Source: JBHJGP01 sp050331695 (GTDB lineage Bacteria > Pseudomonadota > Alphaproteobacteria > Geminicoccales > Geminicoccaceae). From it: 64,000 nucleotides of DNA. Made by a program: the position numbers and the translations under genes. Positions 7,750 to 16,702 of the stretch are shown here, one piece after another. Each line of letters starts with the position of its first letter. The first letter of the stretch is position 1. Below the pieces are notes generated by a model. The model was not told where the DNA came from. It saw only the letters and a program-made list of their open reading frames with translations, and made no database searches. The stretch lies in the NCBI GenBank assembly GCA_050331695.1, contig JBHJGP010000003.1:62001-126000 (forward strand). The letters run 5' to 3'.

Positions 7750-10389
7750 TCAGCCGTCAGCCGGTTCGGGGGCTTTTTTCGAGGTTTTCGTCTTGCTCTT
7801 GGCGGTGCTCGACTTGCCTTTGGCGGTTTTCTTGGCCGAGGACGCTTTGCCGCCCTTGGCCTTTGCCGGCTTTGTCTTGGCCTGCTTGCCGCCCTGCTTC
7901 TCGGCCTTCTTGGCGAGGATCTCCAGCGCCTGTTCCAGGCTCAAGGTTTCCGGATCCGTGCCCTTGGGCAGGCTTGCATTGAGCTTGCCGTGCTTGATGT
8001 AGGGTCCGAACCGGCCCTCATGGAGCGTGATCGGCTTGTTGTCGTCGGGGTGCTCGCCAATCTCCTTGGCCGGTTTCGCCGCCTGCCGGGCCTTACCTTT
8101 CGGTGCCTCGGCAAGGAGCGCCACGGCCCGGTTCATGCCGATGGTGAGCACGTCCTCGTCGGGCTGAAGGCGGACATAGGTCCGGCCCCGCTGGACGAAC
8201 GGCCCGTAACGATTGATGCCGGCGAGGATCGGCTCCGCGCTTTCGGGATCGGGGCCGACCTCCCGGGGAAGGGCCAGGAGCGCCAGCGCCGTCTCGAGCT
8301 CGATCTCCTCGGGCTTCACCGTCGGTGGCAAGCTCGAACGCTTGATCTCGTCGCCGGAGCCTCTCTGGATGTAGGGGCCGAACCGGCCGACCTTGAGCCA
8401 GACCTCCTCGCTGTTGTCCGGGTCCAAACCCAGCATCCGCTCCAGCTCCGCCGCCTGGCCGTTGCCTTCGGCGGGATCGCCCAGCTTGCGGGTGAACTTG
8501 CATTCCGGATAGTTCGAACAGCCGACGAACGCGCCGTAACGGCCGAGCTTGAGGCTGAGATCGCCATCGTTGCAGAGGGGACAGATACGGGGATTGCCCT
8601 CGTCGGCGCGCGGCGGAAACAACAACGGCGCCAAGGCTTCGTTCAGCGCATCGATGACCTCGGCGACCCGACGTTCCTTGACCTCGTCGACCTGGCCGTG
8701 GAAAGCGTCCCAAAACTCCTTCAGAACGTCTTTCCAGAACCGCTCGCCGGCGGCGACGTCGTCCAGCTGATCCTCAAGCTGGGCGGTGAAACCCGGCTGG
8801 ACGTAGCGGTCGAAGAAAGCGGTCAGAAACGCGCTGACCAGACGTCCCCGGTCCTCGGGCACGAACCGCTTTTGTTCCAGGCGGACATAGTCCCGAGCCT
8901 GCAGCACCGAAATGATGCTGGCATAGGTGGACGGCCGGCCGACCCCAAGCGCTTCCAGCTTTCGGACCAGGCTCGCTTCGCTGAAACGGGGCGGCGGCTC
9001 GGTGAAATGCTGATCGGCGCTGACCTTGGTTTGATCGACCCCGGCGCCCTCGGCCATCGGCGGCAGGAGCCGGTCCTGATCATCGTCATCGGCGGCCGGA
9101 TCGTCCCGGCCCTCCTGATAAAGCTTCAGAAAACCATCGAAGGCGATGGTCGAGCCATTGGCCCGCAACATCAGGCTTGCGCCGGCGATATCGATCACGA
9201 CCCGGTCCAGAATGGCGCTCGCCATCTGGCTTGCCAGGGTGCGCTTCCAGATCAGGTCGTAAAGACGCCGCTGATCGTCATCCAAATGCTTGGCGATGAA
9301 CTTGGGATGGCGGCCAGGATCGGTCGGCCGCACGGCCTCGTGGGCCTCCTGGGCATTTTTTGTCTTGGTCCGAAAGTGCCTGGGCTTTTCCGGCAGGTAG
9401 GTGTCGCCATAGTCCTTGGCGATGGCGCGGCGGGTGGCGTTCAGCGCATCACCGGACAGTTGCACGCTATCGGTGCGCATATAGGTGATCAGGCCCACGG
9501 TCTCGCCGCCGAGATTGATGCCCTCGAACAGGCGCTGGGCCGTGCGCATGGTCCGGTCGGTACCGAAACCGAGCTTACGGGCGGCCTCTTGCTGCAGCGT
9601 CGAGGTCGAGAAGGGCGGCGGCGGGTTCCGCGTGGCCTTCTTCTTCTCGATCTTGTCAACGCCGAGCGAACTCGCCTCGATCCGAACCGCGGCCGCTTTC
9701 GCCTTGGCCTCGGTGTTGAGGGTGAATTTGTCGAGCTTGTCGCCGTCCAAATGGGTCAGCCGGGCTTTGAAAGGTGCCCCGTCGGCGGTCTTAAGGTCGG
9801 CCTCAACGGTCCAGTACTCCTGGGGCACGAAGGCTTCGATCTCGGATTCCCGCTCGCAGATCAGCCGAAGCGCCACCGACTGGACCCTGCCTGCGGACCG
9901 ACTTCCCTGGAGTTTGCGCCAGAGAATGGGCGACAGATTGAAGCCCACCAGATAGTCGAGGGCGCGCCGGGCCTGATAGGCATCCACCAGATGCTGATCG
10001 ACGTCGCGGGGATGCTCGACCGCGTCGAGCACCGCGCGCTTGGTCACCTCGTGGAAGACGACCCGCTTGACATCGACGCCGTTGAGCGCGCCGTTCTCGC
10101 TCAGGGCCGCCATCAGATGCCAGGAGATCGCCTCGCCCTCGCGGTCCGGGTCGGTGGCGAGGTACAGCCGGTCGGCCTTCTTCACGGCCTTCGCGATGTC
10201 GGCGATCCGCGCCTTCTTGTCCTCGAGCGGAATGTAGATCATGCGGAAATCTTCGTCCGGAAGGACCGAGCCGTCCTTTTCCGGCAGATCGCGCACATGG
10301 CCGTAGCTGGACAGAACGAGGTAATCGTCCCCCAGATACTTGTTGATCGTCTTTGCCTTGGTCGGCGATTCGACGACGACGACGTTCAT
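7750..10389 (-). CDS. topA: DNA topoisomerase I
   Basis: An 879 aa type IA topoisomerase that relaxes negatively supercoiled DNA. The TOPRIM domain starts VVVVESPTKA and carries DPDREGE at residues 80-86. The active-site tyrosine is Tyr303 in LITYMRTDS. A C-terminal zinc ribbon (CPLCNDGDL...GCSNYPEC) is followed by repeated topoisomerase C-terminal modules (KVGRFGPYIQRG, INRYGPFVQRG, HEGRFGPYIKHG) and a Lys/Ala-rich tail of about 60 residues. The gene lies between dprA and rnr; dprA-topA is a common bacterial pairing. A long open frame on the opposite strand is a codon-bias shadow. Confidence 0.97.
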   Translation of the reverse strand: MNVVVVESPTKAKTINKYLGDDYLVLSSYGHVRDLPEKDGSVLPDEDFRMIYIPLEDKKARIADIAKAVKKADRLYLATDPDREGEAISWHLMAALSENGALNGVDVKRVVFHEVTKRAVLDAVEHPRDVDQHLVDAYQARRALDYLVGFNLSPILWRKLQGSRSAGRVQSVALRLICERESEIEAFVPQEYWTVEADLKTADGAPFKARLTHLDGDKLDKFTLNTEAKAKAAAVRIEASSLGVDKIEKKKATRNPPPPFSTSTLQQEAARKLGFGTDRTMRTAQRLFEGINLGGETVGLITYMRTDSVQLSGDALNATRRAIAKDYGDTYLPEKPRHFRTKTKNAQEAHEAVRPTDPGRHPKFIAKHLDDDQRRLYDLIWKRTLASQMASAILDRVVIDIAGASLMLRANGSTIAFDGFLKLYQEGRDDPAADDDDQDRLLPPMAEGAGVDQTKVSADQHFTEPPPRFSEASLVRKLEALGVGRPSTYASIISVLQARDYVRLEQKRFVPEDRGRLVSAFLTAFFDRYVQPGFTAQLEDQLDDVAAGERFWKDVLKEFWDAFHGQVDEVKERRVAEVIDALNEALAPLLFPPRADEGNPRICPLCNDGDLSLKLGRYGAFVGCSNYPECKFTRKLGDPAEGNGQAAELERMLGLDPDNSEEVWLKVGRFGPYIQRGSGDEIKRSSLPPTVKPEEIELETALALLALPREVGPDPESAEPILAGINRYGPFVQRGRTYVRLQPDEDVLTIGMNRAVALLAEAPKGKARQAAKPAKEIGEHPDDNKPITLHEGRFGPYIKHGKLNASLPKGTDPETLSLEQALEILAKKAEKQGGKQAKTKPAKAKGGKASSAKKTAKGKSSTAKSKTKTSKKAPEPADG

Positions 10390-10443
10390 CAGCTCACGAA
10401 TTCGACAGAGTTTGAGGGTTAGCGGATCTTGGACCCGCCACTG

Positions 10444-11589
10444 TCAAGGTCTTGCTAGTGACACGCGGTTTCCCGGATGGCGTTCCAGCTCACCCGAAAG
10501 TTCCAACTCGAACAGGGCGTTCTGCACCTCCGCCGCGGATGCATGGCATTCACGGATTAGTTCGTCAACCAAGAGCGGCTCCACCCCAAGTCGTTCCCGG
10601 ACCCGCCGGTTCAAGGGGACTTTTTCCATCGGCTGCTTCATTGACCGGGGTTTTTTGGCCGGAGTCTGATCGTTCTCGGATAGCCGTGGCGGGATCTTCA
10701 TCGCCGGTATGGTCGGGCTCTCGAAACCCCGCTGGCGCAAAGGTTCCAGCACCGCCAACGCATCGCTTGCGGTCTCAACCAAATGCGCGCCCTCGCGCAA
10801 GAGCTGGTTGGTGCCGCGGTGGCGGGGATCCAGGGGACTGCCCGGAACGGCCATCAGCTCGCGGCCCTGGTCCGCGGCAAAACGCGCGGTGATAAGCGTA
10901 CCGGAGCGCTGGGCCGCCTCGACCACGACCAGGCCGATCCCGAGGCCCGATATGATCCGGTTTCGCTTCGGAAACTGATTGGCTGTCGGTGCCGCGCCCA
11001 ATGGCCGTTCGCTGACCACGGCGCCCTGTTCGCTGATCCGTTCCATCAGGGCCCCGTGCTCCTCCGGATAGGCCACATCCGGGCCCGTGGCGATGACCGC
11101 GACGGTCTTACCTGTGGAGAGCGCGCCCTCATGGGCCGCCTCGTCAATGCCCCGGGCCAAACCCGACACCACCACGAAACCGCCATCCGCCAGGCTGGCA
11201 GCCATCTCCCGAGCCTGCCGTCTGCCGCCGGTCGACGCATTTCTTGCGCCGACGATCCCCACCAGGGCGCCGTGCAGACATGCCGGATCGCCGCGCACGG
11301 TGATCGCCCATGGCGCGTCGGCGATCGCCGCCAACTGCGGCGGGTAAGCCGGATCGCCCTTGAACAAGAGATGCCAGCCGAAGGCATCGAGAGCGGCAAG
11401 CTCCCGCTCGACGGTACTCGGCGAGCAAAGGGTGATGTCGCCAGGCTTCAAGCGCTCGACCGTGGCCAGCGCCTCCCGGGGCGTGCCATGGCGCTCCAAC
11501 AATCGGCTGATTTGAACAGGTCCCAAGCCGCGGCTCCGAACGAGCCGAAGCAACATCAGTCGATCGGCGGGAGACCAGGACCTCTGCAT
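10444..11589 (-). CDS. dprA: DNA-processing protein DprA
   Basis: A roughly 381 aa DprA/Smf protein, which in competent bacteria binds incoming single-stranded DNA and loads RecA. An N-terminal SAM-like helical part (RLMLLRLVRSRGLGPVQ) precedes the Rossmann-like DprA core, with IVGARNAST, VVSGLARGIDEAAHEGAL, FPKRNRIISGL and VVVEAAQRSGTLITAR. A C-terminal winged helix (VPLNRRVRERLGVEPLLVDELIREC) completes it. The chosen start is ATG 11589. A TTG at 11625, overlapping the plsY stop as TTGA, is an alternative that adds twelve residues. Neither has a clear Shine-Dalgarno sequence. Confidence 0.92.
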   Translation of the reverse strand: MQRSWSPADRLMLLRLVRSRGLGPVQISRLLERHGTPREALATVERLKPGDITLCSPSTVERELAALDAFGWHLLFKGDPAYPPQLAAIADAPWAITVRGDPACLHGALVGIVGARNASTGGRRQAREMAASLADGGFVVVSGLARGIDEAAHEGALSTGKTVAVIATGPDVAYPEEHGALMERISEQGAVVSERPLGAAPTANQFPKRNRIISGLGIGLVVVEAAQRSGTLITARFAADQGRELMAVPGSPLDPRHRGTNQLLREGAHLVETASDALAVLEPLRQRGFESPTIPAMKIPPRLSENDQTPAKKPRSMKQPMEKVPLNRRVRERLGVEPLLVDELIRECHASAAEVQNALFELELSGELERHPGNRVSLARP

Positions 11590-11621
11590 ACGCCAATTGG
11601 TTGATAATATTTGGTCGTTTG

Positions 11622-12254
11622 TCAATCTGAATTAGAATTTGCACGGACACCCAGGCGGTTCTCGTTGCCCTGAATCAGCCGGCGAATGTTGGTGTGGTGC
11701 TTGGCCACGATCAACAGACCGATTGCCAGAAAAACTTCCAAAAAATGAGGTTTGCCGGTGAAAAAGGCGATCGGTCCCGCAATCATCGCCGCCACCATCG
11801 AACCGAGCGAGACGTAGCGGCTCAGCCAGACCACGAGAACGAACAGGGCGAGAGTGATCGCACCCGCGAGGGGCGCGAGCGCGAAAACGACACCGGCAGC
11901 TGTGGCCACCGCCTTGCCGCCCTTGAAACGGAGATAGACAGGAAAACAATGGCCGACGACGGCGCCGAGGGCCACCACCGTTGCCATGTTCGGGCCGAAC
12001 AGGTGAAACGCGATCAGACAGGGAACCGCCCCCTTCAGCGCATCGGCGAGCAAGGTCGCGATCGCCAGATCCTTGCGTCCGGTCCTGAGAACATTGGTCG
12101 CGCCGATATTGCCCGAGCCGATCGCGCGAATGTCGCCGGCGCCGGCCCAGCGGGTGAAGAGGAGACCGAACGGGATGGAGCCAATCAAGTATGCGACGGC
12201 GAAGCCGATGACGAACGGTAGCCAGTAGACGGGTCCGCCCAGGGGTTCGATCAT
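11622..12254 (-). CDS. plsY: Acyl-phosphate:glycerol-3-phosphate acyltransferase
   Basis: A 210 aa multi-pass inner-membrane enzyme that makes lysophosphatidic acid from acyl phosphate, the first step of phospholipid synthesis. The three family motifs are present: GSGNIGATNVLR, FKGGKAVAT, and the C-terminal KHHTNIRRL. The remainder is five or so hydrophobic helices. The ATG overlaps the preceding pyrC-like stop by four bases (ATGA), so the pyrB-pyrC-plsY genes are translationally coupled, and dprA follows closely. Confidence 0.95.
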   Translation of the reverse strand: MIEPLGGPVYWLPFVIGFAVAYLIGSIPFGLLFTRWAGAGDIRAIGSGNIGATNVLRTGRKDLAIATLLADALKGAVPCLIAFHLFGPNMATVVALGAVVGHCFPVYLRFKGGKAVATAAGVVFALAPLAGAITLALFVLVVWLSRYVSLGSMVAAMIAGPIAFFTGKPHFLEVFLAIGLLIVAKHHTNIRRLIQGNENRLGVRANSNSD

Positions 12255-13558
12255 CGAACCAACTCCCGGCGCTGAAAAACGTCGCGGCCATCGACCAGGG
12301 TTCTCAAGACCTGGCCCTCGAACAGGCGGCCCTCGAAGGCCGTGTTCTTGGCCAAACTCGAAAGATCCTGGTCGGCCAGCTTCCAGCCGCGCTCCAGATC
12401 GAACACGACGAGGTCCGCCGGCGCTCCCGGCTTCAGCTTTCCGGCATCAAGACCCAACAGTTCGGCAGGCGCCACGGTCAAGCGACGCAGAAGCGTGAGC
12501 AGGTCAATGCGCCCCTCGTGATAGAGCTTGAGGCAGGCGGGCAGCATGGTTTCGACGCCGACCACGCCCGGCTCGGCTTGGGCGAAGGGCAGGCGCTTAC
12601 TGTCCTGATCCTGAGGGCGGTGATCGCTGGCGACGACATCGATCGTGCCGTCGGCGAGGGCCTCGACCATCGCCTGCCGGTCGTCCTCGGCGCGCAGCGG
12701 CGGCATCACCTTTGCAAAGGTCCGGTAGCCCTCGACGTCGAGCTCATTCAGCAAGAGGTGATGGGGGCTGACATCGCAGGTAACATCCAGGCCCTGATCG
12801 CGGGCCTTGCGAACAGCGTCCACCGCCGCGCGGGTCGAGATCTGGGCGATGTGATAGCGCCCGCCGGTCATCGCCAAGAGGCGCAGATCCCGCTCGACCA
12901 TGATCACTTCGGCGACCGCCGGCCGGCCGGCCAGGCCGAGCTTGTTGGCGACCGGCCCCTCGTTCATCAGGCCATCGGGGGCGAGCGTCGGGTCCTCGGG
13001 CCGCTGGACCACCAGAGCATCGAACTGGGCGGTGTAGGCGAGGGCGCGGGCCAGAACCCGGCTGTTGGCGACTGCCGTGCTGCCGTCGGTGAAAGCCACG
13101 GCGCCGGCTTGCAGGAGCAAACCGATCTCTGCGAGTTGCTCGCCGGCGAGGCCCCGGGTCAGCCCGCCATAGGGATAGACCTTCACACCCTGGGCCCGGC
13201 GGGCGCGCCGCGCCACATATTCGACCATCGCCGGATCGTCGACGACCGGCTCGGTATCCGGAAGCAAGGCCACACTGGTGACACCGCCGGCGAGTGCCGC
13301 CGCCGAACCGCTATCGAAGGTTTCCTTGTGCTCGGCCCCCGGCTCGCCGAAATGGACCCGCATGTCGACCAGACCCGGGGCGACACAACATCCCGCAGCG
13401 TCGATGATCTCGTAAGCCTCGGAGATCTGCTCGCGGGTGACCGAAGGACCGATCGCTTGAATGGTTACGCCCGCCATCAGAACCCCGCCCGGCCCATCCA
13501 GGCCGCCGGCCGGATCCAGCAGGCGGCCGCCGACGATGGCTTTGGGACGGCCGGTCAA
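12251..13558 (-). CDS. Dihydroorotase-like protein, probably catalytically inactive (pyrC')
   Basis: A 435 aa amidohydrolase of the dihydroorotase family, encoded directly after pyrB with a four-base TTGA overlap. The fold is intact, but the metal site is not. The usual DxHxHxREPG reads D65 M R67 V H69 F G71 EPG, so the first His is Arg and the substrate-binding Arg is Gly. The HCED His is Arg186 (QRPED) and the HVS His is Gln239 (HIAQIST). Asp312 of the SDH motif is kept. Paralogues of this kind beside pyrB in Pseudomonas are non-catalytic partners needed for aspartate carbamoyltransferase assembly. I infer the same role here, with a true dihydroorotase elsewhere in the genome. Confidence 0.85.
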   Translation of the reverse strand: MTGRPKAIVGGRLLDPAGGLDGPGGVLMAGVTIQAIGPSVTREQISEAYEIIDAAGCCVAPGLVDMRVHFGEPGAEHKETFDSGSAAALAGGVTSVALLPDTEPVVDDPAMVEYVARRARRAQGVKVYPYGGLTRGLAGEQLAEIGLLLQAGAVAFTDGSTAVANSRVLARALAYTAQFDALVVQRPEDPTLAPDGLMNEGPVANKLGLAGRPAVAEVIMVERDLRLLAMTGGRYHIAQISTRAAVDAVRKARDQGLDVTCDVSPHHLLLNELDVEGYRTFAKVMPPLRAEDDRQAMVEALADGTIDVVASDHRPQDQDSKRLPFAQAEPGVVGVETMLPACLKLYHEGRIDLLTLLRRLTVAPAELLGLDAGKLKPGAPADLVVFDLERGWKLADQDLSSLAKNTAFEGRLFEGQVLRTLVDGRDVFQRRELVR

Positions 13559-14511
13559 GGGTCCTCACGGAGATCGCGGGTGAGCGCGTCGAGGCAGGCC
13601 ATGCGCACGGCGACGCCCAGTTCGACCTGATCCAGAACCGCGCTTCGATCGATGTCGTCCGCGATCGTCCCGTCGATTTCGACGCCCCGGTTCATCGGCC
13701 CCGGATGCATGATCAGGGCATCCGGCTTGGCGGCCTGGAGCTTCGCCGGCGTGAGACCGAAGAAATGAAAATACTCGCGGACCGAGGGTACGAAACTACC
13801 CTGCATGCGCTCCGTCTGAAGCCTCAGCATCATGACGATGTCCGCATCGGCCAGACCGTCCTCCATCCGGGTGAAAACGGCCGCATCGGTGGCATCGATC
13901 GAGGACGGCAAGAGGGTCGTCGGGGCCACCAGGCGGACCTGGGCGCCCATGGTCTGGAGCAAGATCATGTTCGAGCGGGCAACCCGCGAGTGAAGGATAT
14001 CGCCGCTGATCGCGATCGTGAGCCCGGCGATGCGTCCCTTGCGCCGTTGAATGGTCAAGGCGTCGAGAAGCGCTTGGGTGGGATGCTCGTGGCTGCCGTC
14101 GCCGGCATTGATGACCGCGCAATTGACGTGCCGCGAGAGGAGCGCCACTGCGCCGCTGTCCTGATGGCGAACCACCAGCACATCCGGGTGCATGGCGTTC
14201 AAGGTCATGGCCGTGTCGATCAGGGTCTCGCCCTTTTTGATCGACGATGAGCGCACCGACATATTGACCACGTCGGCGCCAAGCCTCTTGCCGGCCAGCT
14301 CAAAGCTGGTCTGGGTCCGGGTGGAGGTCTCGAAGAATAGATTGATCTGGGTGCGGCCGCGAAGAAGCGGGCGTTTTTTGTCGCGGCCACGGTTCAGATC
14401 AACATAGCCGTCGGCCATACTCAAGAGGTCCTGGATTTCCCAGGATTCCAGCCCTTCGATCCCGAGGAGATGGCGCCGCGCAAACGTCAAGTTCGACGGT
14501 CGGTCGTTCAT
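13555..14511 (-). CDS. pyrB: Aspartate carbamoyltransferase catalytic subunit
   Basis: A 318 aa enzyme of pyrimidine synthesis that joins carbamoyl phosphate and aspartate. It has the carbamoyl-phosphate loop STRTQTSF (residues 63-70), the HEHPTQALLDA segment, and the aspartate-side HPGPMNRGVEI near the C-terminus, all at the expected spacing. The length is standard for the catalytic chain. No pyrI regulatory chain is nearby; instead the next gene is a pseudo-dihydroorotase overlapping by four bases, the arrangement of class A dodecameric enzymes. Confidence 0.96.
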   Translation of the reverse strand: MNDRPSNLTFARRHLLGIEGLESWEIQDLLSMADGYVDLNRGRDKKRPLLRGRTQINLFFETSTRTQTSFELAGKRLGADVVNMSVRSSSIKKGETLIDTAMTLNAMHPDVLVVRHQDSGAVALLSRHVNCAVINAGDGSHEHPTQALLDALTIQRRKGRIAGLTIAISGDILHSRVARSNMILLQTMGAQVRLVAPTTLLPSSIDATDAAVFTRMEDGLADADIVMMLRLQTERMQGSFVPSVREYFHFFGLTPAKLQAAKPDALIMHPGPMNRGVEIDGTIADDIDRSAVLDQVELGVAVRMACLDALTRDLREDP

Positions 14512-14556
14512 GGGCCCTTGTTATGCGCGCAAGCCCAATCCCGCGCAAGCCGCCGC

Positions 14557-15471
14557 TCAACCATGGGCTATGGCGATCGCGACCGGCATGGTGATCAGCG
14601 AGACCAGCGTGCTGGTGGTGATGATTAGCGCCATCATCGGCGCGTCGCCACCCAACTGTCGGGCGAGAACGAAACTGGCGGCCGAGGTCGGACCGGCGGT
14701 ACAAACCAGGATGATCAGGCTGTTGATCGGCCCCAAATTAAGAGCCATGGCCAGGGTCCAGGCGATCACCGGCATGGCGATCTGCTTGATCGTCACCGAC
14801 ACCACCGTCGGCATGCCGGCCTGAAAGACCAGGCTAGGCACGAGGCTTGCGCCCACGGCCATCAGACCAAGGGAGAGGGCGCCGCGGCCCAGAATTTCGA
14901 GCGTTTCGCTGATGATCGGCGACAGGGGAATACCGAACGCATTCCAGCCCAACCCCAAAAAACAAGCGAGTATGAACGGATTGCGAGCCACCGCCAGAAA
15001 CGCTTTGAAGCCGACCCGCTCCTGACCCAGCAGCAAGACCATGGTGACGACGTTGAACAGGTTTGCCGTCGGTACGACCATGGCCACCGTGAAACCGGCG
15101 ATGCTGAGCCCGATATCACCGTAGAGGAGGGTCGCCGCCGCCAGGCTCACATAAGTGTTGGTGCGGGCGGCACCCTGCATCACCGAGGTCAGGCCGGCCG
15201 CATCGATCACCAGGATCCAACGGGACGCAAGCGCCAGGAAGCCGCAAAAGAGGATCGTCGGTATTATGACCAGGGCCGTGCCCAACAGATTGAGACTGCC
15301 GGGATCAGCGCTCGCCGCCTTGATGAACAGAAGCGCCGGCAGCAAGATCCAGTAAACCAGCCACTCGACACCGCGCCAGAACGCTTCATCCAAGACACCC
15401 GATCGCCGGAGCCCATGGCCGATGACGATCATCAGGAAAACCGGCGCGAGCGCGGAGAAAACAACGGTCAT
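14557..15471 (-). CDS. AEC family transporter (auxin efflux carrier-like permease)
   Basis: A 304 aa inner-membrane protein with about ten hydrophobic helices in the two five-helix bundles of the AEC/BART superfamily. It begins with the typical APVFLMIVIGHGLRR segment and has an AARTNTYVSLAAA crossover segment with an Asn/Thr pair in the middle. Members export or take up organic anions such as malate or malonate; the substrate here is unknown. It lies 45 bp downstream of the NTF2-like gene's end region and upstream of pyrB on the same strand, with no clear functional link. Confidence 0.85.
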   Translation of the reverse strand: MTVVFSALAPVFLMIVIGHGLRRSGVLDEAFWRGVEWLVYWILLPALLFIKAASADPGSLNLLGTALVIIPTILFCGFLALASRWILVIDAAGLTSVMQGAARTNTYVSLAAATLLYGDIGLSIAGFTVAMVVPTANLFNVVTMVLLLGQERVGFKAFLAVARNPFILACFLGLGWNAFGIPLSPIISETLEILGRGALSLGLMAVGASLVPSLVFQAGMPTVVSVTIKQIAMPVIAWTLAMALNLGPINSLIILVCTAGPTSAASFVLARQLGGDAPMMALIITTSTLVSLITMPVAIAIAHG

Positions 15472-15516
15472 GATTAGAGGGACCCCGATGAGGAGGTCAC
15501 CAGCCTAACCACCGTG

Positions 15517-15939
15517 TTAGCGGAGCGCCATCCGTCGCTTGACCTGTTTGATCATCCACCCCAAGACCGGCAGCCGCGCGTAGAATTGTCCGCCGGCGTC
15601 CCAGTGGTCCAGGTGAGCGCTGATTTTGCCGGAGGGTGTCAGATGCACCTCGGTGGCACCGTCGACGGTCCAAACGTCCTGTTTGCCCTTCGGACGAAAC
15701 GTGAAATCCCAGGTGATGAAGCCGACGGGCTCGCCTTCGACGACGCGGGTGACCTTGAATTGCGGATCGTCGGTGTCCTCATACATTTGCTCGAACACGC
15801 GAAGAAATGCCTCCACACCCTCGCCCTCGTTGAAGGGATCGCGGAAGCGGACGTCGTCGGTCACCAGGTCGCGAAAGCGATCCAGGGTTTCAGGCGTCAC
15901 CGTCTCGAATGCTTCGGCGTAACGTGCCAGCGGGGTCAT
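15517..15939 (-). CDS. NTF2-like (SnoaL-type) protein
   Basis: A 140 aa small protein with the nuclear-transport-factor-2 fold pattern: an N-terminal helix (YAEAFETVTPETLDRFRDLV), then VRFRDPFNEGEG, and beta strands ending in HLDHWDAGGQFYARLPVLGWMIKQVKRR. No catalytic assignment is possible. Its start overlaps the stop of the upstream SDR gene by four bases. NTF2-like plus SDR pairs of this sort occur in alphaproteobacterial clusters linked to membrane-lipid modification and singlet-oxygen stress, so a role in that context is an inference. Confidence 0.75.
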   Translation of the reverse strand: MTPLARYAEAFETVTPETLDRFRDLVTDDVRFRDPFNEGEGVEAFLRVFEQMYEDTDDPQFKVTRVVEGEPVGFITWDFTFRPKGKQDVWTVDGATEVHLTPSGKISAHLDHWDAGGQFYARLPVLGWMIKQVKRRMALR

Positions 15940-16667
15940 CGGCGACGCGCCCGTTTGGTCAGGAAAAGCGAGCCGAAATAAGGCATCAAGCGAAGTAACT
16001 TCATCTGATAGGTGAAGACCTTCGGGAAGGTGATCTCGAAACGGTCGGAATCCAAACCGGCCGCCATGGCCTCGGCCGCTTTGTCAGCCGGCATCAGGAA
16101 GGGCATGGCGAAGTCGTTCTTGTCGGTAAGCGGCGTCTTGATGACCCCCGGATTGCCCAACTGCACGACGATCTTGTGGGCTTCCAGTTCGACCCGGAGC
16201 GTCTCGGCAAGATTGATCAGTGCTGCCTTCGAGGTGCCGTAATAGGCCGCCGTCGGCAGGCCGATATAACCGGCGACCGAAGCGACGATCGCGATCCGGC
16301 CTCGTCCGCGCGCCTTCATCCTTGGTATGAGATGCTCGATACAAGAAGCGGTGCCAAAGAGATTTATGTCCACAAGCTTCCGTAAACCCTCGACGGTGAA
16401 CTCGGTGGCGTCGACGGGTTGGTGGGTGCCGGCATTGAGCACCGCCTGATGGATGGGGCCTTCGTTTCGTTCGATCCGGTCGATGACCTCACCAACCTGA
16501 TCATGGTTCGTGATGTCGAGGGCGTGGCCTTTCAACCCATCAAGATCGGTGTCATCGATTGACCGGGCACTCACGACGACATTGTGCTTTCGGCGAGCGA
16601 GTCGTTTGGCGAGAGCGAAGCCCAGCCCCTTGGTCCCACCAGTGATCCAGGTGACCCTATCCGCCAT
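15936..16667 (-). CDS. Short-chain dehydrogenase/reductase
   Basis: A 243 aa SDR enzyme with the cofactor motif TGGTKGLGFALA, the NAG motif (VLNAGTHQP), and the catalytic Ser-Tyr-Lys set (ASVAGYIG, then YYGTSKAAL). After the active site, PGVIKTPLTDKNDFAMPFLM and a C-terminal region with MKLLRLMPYFGSLFLTKRARR suggest a membrane-near, hydrophobic substrate. It overlaps the NTF2-like gene by four bases and is 35 bp downstream of the DUF6134 gene. The substrate is unknown. Confidence 0.85.
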   Translation of the reverse strand: MADRVTWITGGTKGLGFALAKRLARRKHNVVVSARSIDDTDLDGLKGHALDITNHDQVGEVIDRIERNEGPIHQAVLNAGTHQPVDATEFTVEGLRKLVDINLFGTASCIEHLIPRMKARGRGRIAIVASVAGYIGLPTAAYYGTSKAALINLAETLRVELEAHKIVVQLGNPGVIKTPLTDKNDFAMPFLMPADKAAEAMAAGLDSDRFEITFPKVFTYQMKLLRLMPYFGSLFLTKRARRR

Positions 16668-16702
16668 GAGAACGTCTTTCGAACGAAGTTTTGGCAGGCA
16701 AG

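Noticed and set aside
7519..10422. 967-codon open frame on the plus strand across topA and rnr
   Set aside because: It lies antisense to two clear genes; its length comes from high GC and codon bias, and the translation matches no family.
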